Shown here: one piece after another, positions 61,656-64,000 of the stretch
Position numbering within the stretch: position 1 is the first letter of the stretch
How the letters are laid out: each line of letters begins with the position of its first letter
NCBI GenBank assembly: GCA_028279445.1
Contig: JANQNT010000004.1
Coordinates: 62,001-126,000 of the forward strand
Length of the DNA stretch: 64,000 nt
Reading direction: 5' to 3'
DNA from: Tepidamorphaceae bacterium
GTDB taxonomy: Bacteria > Pseudomonadota > Alphaproteobacteria > Rhizobiales > Tepidamorphaceae
The notes under the pieces: model-generated
What the model was told of the DNA's origin: nothing
The model's database searches: none
The model's input: the letters and a program-made list of their open reading frames with translations, nothing else
Translations under genes and position numbers: made by a program

Positions 61656-64000
61656 ATGCGCGAACTGCCAGCGTCGGCCAGGGCCGTCATCATCGGTGGC
61701 GGCATCGTCGGCTGCTCCACCGCCTATCATCTCGCCCGGCTCGGCTGGACCGAGATCGTGCTGCTTGAGCGCAAGAAGCTCACCTCCGGCACGACCTTCC
61801 ACGCGGCCGGTCTCGTCGGACAGCTACGCTCCAACGCCAACATCACCCAGTTGCTCGGCTATTCGGTGGAGCTCTACGACACCCTGGAGCAGGAGACCGG
61901 TCTCGGCACCGGCTGGAAGATGAACGGCGGGCTGCGGCTTGCCTGCAATGAGGAGCGCTGGACCGAGGTCAAGCGCCAGGCAACCACGGCGCATTCCTTC
62001 GGCCTGGAAATGAACCTGCTCACGCCAAAGGAAGCGCAGGATCTGTGGCCGCTGATGCAGGTGGAGGATGTGGTCGGGGCCGCGTTCCTGCCCACCGACG
62101 GGCAGGCCAACCCCTCCGACATCACCCAGGCGCTGGCGAAGGGCGCGCGCATGGCCGGCGCCACCATCATCGAGGACATCGAGGTCACCGAGGTCACGCG
62201 GGACAAGGGCCGCATCACCGGTGTCGTCACGCCGCAGGGCATGATCGCCACCGACACGGTGATCTGCTGCGCCGGACAGTGGACGCGGGACTTCGCGAAG
62301 ACACTCGGCGTCAACGTGCCGCTGGTCTCCGTCGAGCACCAGTACCTGATCACGGAGACCATCGACGGGGTGACGCCCAGCCTGCCGACCCTGCGCGATC
62401 CCGACCGGCTGACCTACTACAAGGAAGAGGTCGGCGGGCTCGTGATGGGCGGCTATGAGGCGAACCCGATCCCCTGGGCGGTCGACGGCATTCCCGACGG
62501 CTTCCACTACACGCTGCTCGATTCCAACGTCGACCATTTCGAGCCGCTGATGGAACTGGCACTCGGCCGCGTGCCCGCGCTTCAGACCGCCGGCATCAAG
62601 GAACTGGTCAACGGTCCGGAGAGCTTTACGCCCGACGGCAGCTTCATCCTCGGCGAAGCTCCTGAGCAACCGGGCTTCTTCGTCGGCGCGGGCTTCAACG
62701 CCTACGGCATCGCGGCTGGCGGCGGCGCCGGCATGGCGCTGGCGGAATGGGTGCACAAGGGCGAGCCACCGTTCGATCTGTGGCCGGTGGATATCCGCCG
62801 CTTCGGGCGGCCGCATTTCGACACCGACTGGGTGCGCACCCGCACGCTTGAGGCCTACGCCAAGCACTACACCATGGCCTGGCCGAGCGAGGAGAATGCC
62901 TCGGGCCGCCCATGCCGCAAGTCGCCGCTCTACGACCAGCTCAAGCAGGCTGGCGCCTGCTTCGGCGAGAAGCTTGGCTGGGAACGGCCCAACTGGTTCG
63001 CGGACGTGGCGGCCGGCGAAGAGCCGGTGGACATCTATTCCTTCGGCCGGCCGAACTGGTTCGAGGCGGTCGCCCGCGAGCACCGCGCCTGCCGCGAGGC
63101 AGCGGTCGTCTTCGACCAGACCTCATTCGCCAAGTTCACGCTGAAAGGACCGGACGCGGAGACCGCGTTGCAGTGGATCGCCGCCAACGATGTGGCCAGG
63201 CCGATCGGCACGCTCACCTACACCCAGATGCTCAACGAGCGTGGCGGTATCCAGTGCGACCTGACGCTCGCCCGCGTTGCCGAGGACGAATACTACGTCG
63301 TGACCGGGACGGGCTTCGCGACCCACGACTTCGACTGGATTTCCCGCAACATCCCGGACGGCCTCAACGCCCAGCTCGTCGACATCACCTCGGCCAACGC
63401 GGTGCTGTCTCTGATGGGGCCGAAGGCGCGCGACATCCTCCAGGCAGTAACCCGCAACGACGTGTCCGACGAAGCCTTCCCCTTCGCCACGACGCAGGTG
63501 ATCGGCATCGCCGGCTGCCCGGTGCGCGCGCTGCGCGTCACCTATGTGGGCGAACTGGGCTGGGAGCTGCATCTGCCGGTCGAATACGCCACCACCGTCC
63601 ATGACGCGCTGATGGCCGCGGGCAAGCCGCACGGGCTCGCCAATGCCGGATACCGGGCGCTGGAGACGCTGCGGCTGGAAAAGGGCTATCGCGCCTGGGG
63701 GTCGGACATCGGGCCGGACCACACGCCGGTGGAAAGCGGGCTCGCCTGGGCGGTGAAGACGCGCACCAACACCGACTTCAAGGGCCGCGAGGCGATCCTC
63801 GCCCAGAAGGCGAACGGGGTCGGCAAGATGCTGGCGGGCTTCACGGTCGATGACCCGGACATTGTGCTGCTGGGGCGCGAGACGATCTATCGCAACGGTG
63901 AACGCGCCGGCTGGCTGACGTCTGGCGGCTACGGCCACACCATCGGCAAGGGCATCGGCTACGGCTACGTGCGCAACGGCGGCGGCGTTGACCGCGACTA
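61656..64000 (+). CDS. Dimethylglycine/sarcosine dehydrogenase-like FAD oxidoreductase with GcvT domain (3' end outside window)
   Basis: Open for 781 codons to the window edge. The FAD motif is VIIGGGIVGCSTAYHLARLG; SGTTFHAAGLVG carries the His that binds FAD covalently in DMGDH. Residues ~430-780 are a GcvT-like folate-binding domain (DQTSFAKFTLKGPDAE, LRVTYVGELGWELHLP, LETLRLEKGYRAWGSDIGPD). It would oxidatively demethylate an N-methyl compound, passing the one-carbon unit to tetrahydrofolate. It is encoded with the ABC transporter and kinase. Confidence 0.9.
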   Translation, partial: MRELPASARAVIIGGGIVGCSTAYHLARLGWTEIVLLERKKLTSGTTFHAAGLVGQLRSNANITQLLGYSVELYDTLEQETGLGTGWKMNGGLRLACNEERWTEVKRQATTAHSFGLEMNLLTPKEAQDLWPLMQVEDVVGAAFLPTDGQANPSDITQALAKGARMAGATIIEDIEVTEVTRDKGRITGVVTPQGMIATDTVICCAGQWTRDFAKTLGVNVPLVSVEHQYLITETIDGVTPSLPTLRDPDRLTYYKEEVGGLVMGGYEANPIPWAVDGIPDGFHYTLLDSNVDHFEPLMELALGRVPALQTAGIKELVNGPESFTPDGSFILGEAPEQPGFFVGAGFNAYGIAAGGGAGMALAEWVHKGEPPFDLWPVDIRRFGRPHFDTDWVRTRTLEAYAKHYTMAWPSEENASGRPCRKSPLYDQLKQAGACFGEKLGWERPNWFADVAAGEEPVDIYSFGRPNWFEAVAREHRACREAAVVFDQTSFAKFTLKGPDAETALQWIAANDVARPIGTLTYTQMLNERGGIQCDLTLARVAEDEYYVVTGTGFATHDFDWISRNIPDGLNAQLVDITSANAVLSLMGPKARDILQAVTRNDVSDEAFPFATTQVIGIAGCPVRALRVTYVGELGWELHLPVEYATTVHDALMAAGKPHGLANAGYRALETLRLEKGYRAWGSDIGPDHTPVESGLAWAVKTRTNTDFKGREAILAQKANGVGKMLAGFTVDDPDIVLLGRETIYRNGERAGWLTSGGYGHTIGKGIGYGYVRNGGGVDRD

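Overview
The window is most of a photosynthesis gene cluster (PGC) from a GC-rich purple or aerobic-anoxygenic phototrophic alphaproteobacterium, followed by about 17 kb of ordinary metabolic and transport genes. It encodes a type II reaction centre (pufL, pufM, puhA), an LH1 antenna (pufBA), spirilloxanthin-series carotenoid enzymes (crtB, C, D, E, F and part of crtI) and nearly all bacteriochlorophyll a genes. The order resembles known alphaproteobacterial PGCs. Assignment to a family is not possible from this sequence alone; a Hyphomicrobiales-like lineage is my guess. bchI, bchD, bchO, crtA, pucBA, pufC and pufX are not seen.

Layout. 1-15.3 kb: crtI(partial)-crtB-tspO-small ORF (+), crtC-crtD (-), then crtE-crtF and bchC-X-Y-Z-pufQ-B-A-L-M (+), closed by a strong terminator at 15362-15396. 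15.4-16.2 kb: non-coding DNA rich in hairpins and a REP-like repeat. 16.2-21.5 kb (-): a puhB-puhC fusion with puhA, and bchE-bchJ-idi. 21.6-35.7 kb (-): one long operon bchF-N-B-H-L-M-lhaA-orf122-acsF-puhE-hemA ending at a terminator at 21620-21652. 35.9-46.7 kb (+): aerR/ppaA-ppsR, bchG-bch2-bchP-small ORF, dxs, doxX-like, bciA. 46.7-54.5 kb (-): a TRAP transporter with two enoyl-CoA hydratase-like proteins, an acyl-CoA ligase, an SDR and a TetR regulator. 54.6-64 kb: a LysR remnant, a HisN-like phosphatase and DeoR regulator (-), and a quaternary-amine ABC transporter with a small-molecule kinase and a dimethylglycine-dehydrogenase-like protein (+, cut by the window end).

How it works together. 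dxs, idi and crtE supply GGPP to the crt genes and to the bchG/bchP tail. hemA and bchH-M-E/acsF-J/bciA-LNB-F-XYZ-C-G-P carry 5-aminolevulinate to bacteriochlorophyll a, with both oxygen-dependent (acsF) and oxygen-independent (bchE) ring-E cyclases. PpsR with AerR is the likely regulator: TGT-N12-ACA palindromes lie before crtE/crtD, bchC, puhA, bchE, bchF/aerR and bchG, often overlapping a TTGACA -35 box.

The most unusual features are (i) a puhB-puhC gene fusion, (ii) a PuhE with a His-rich linker and a CobW C-terminal-like domain, (iii) a PufM with a roughly 75-residue Pro/Ala/Glu-rich tail, (iv) crtC lacking a conventional start codon, and (v) a PpsR with no cysteine in its PAS region.
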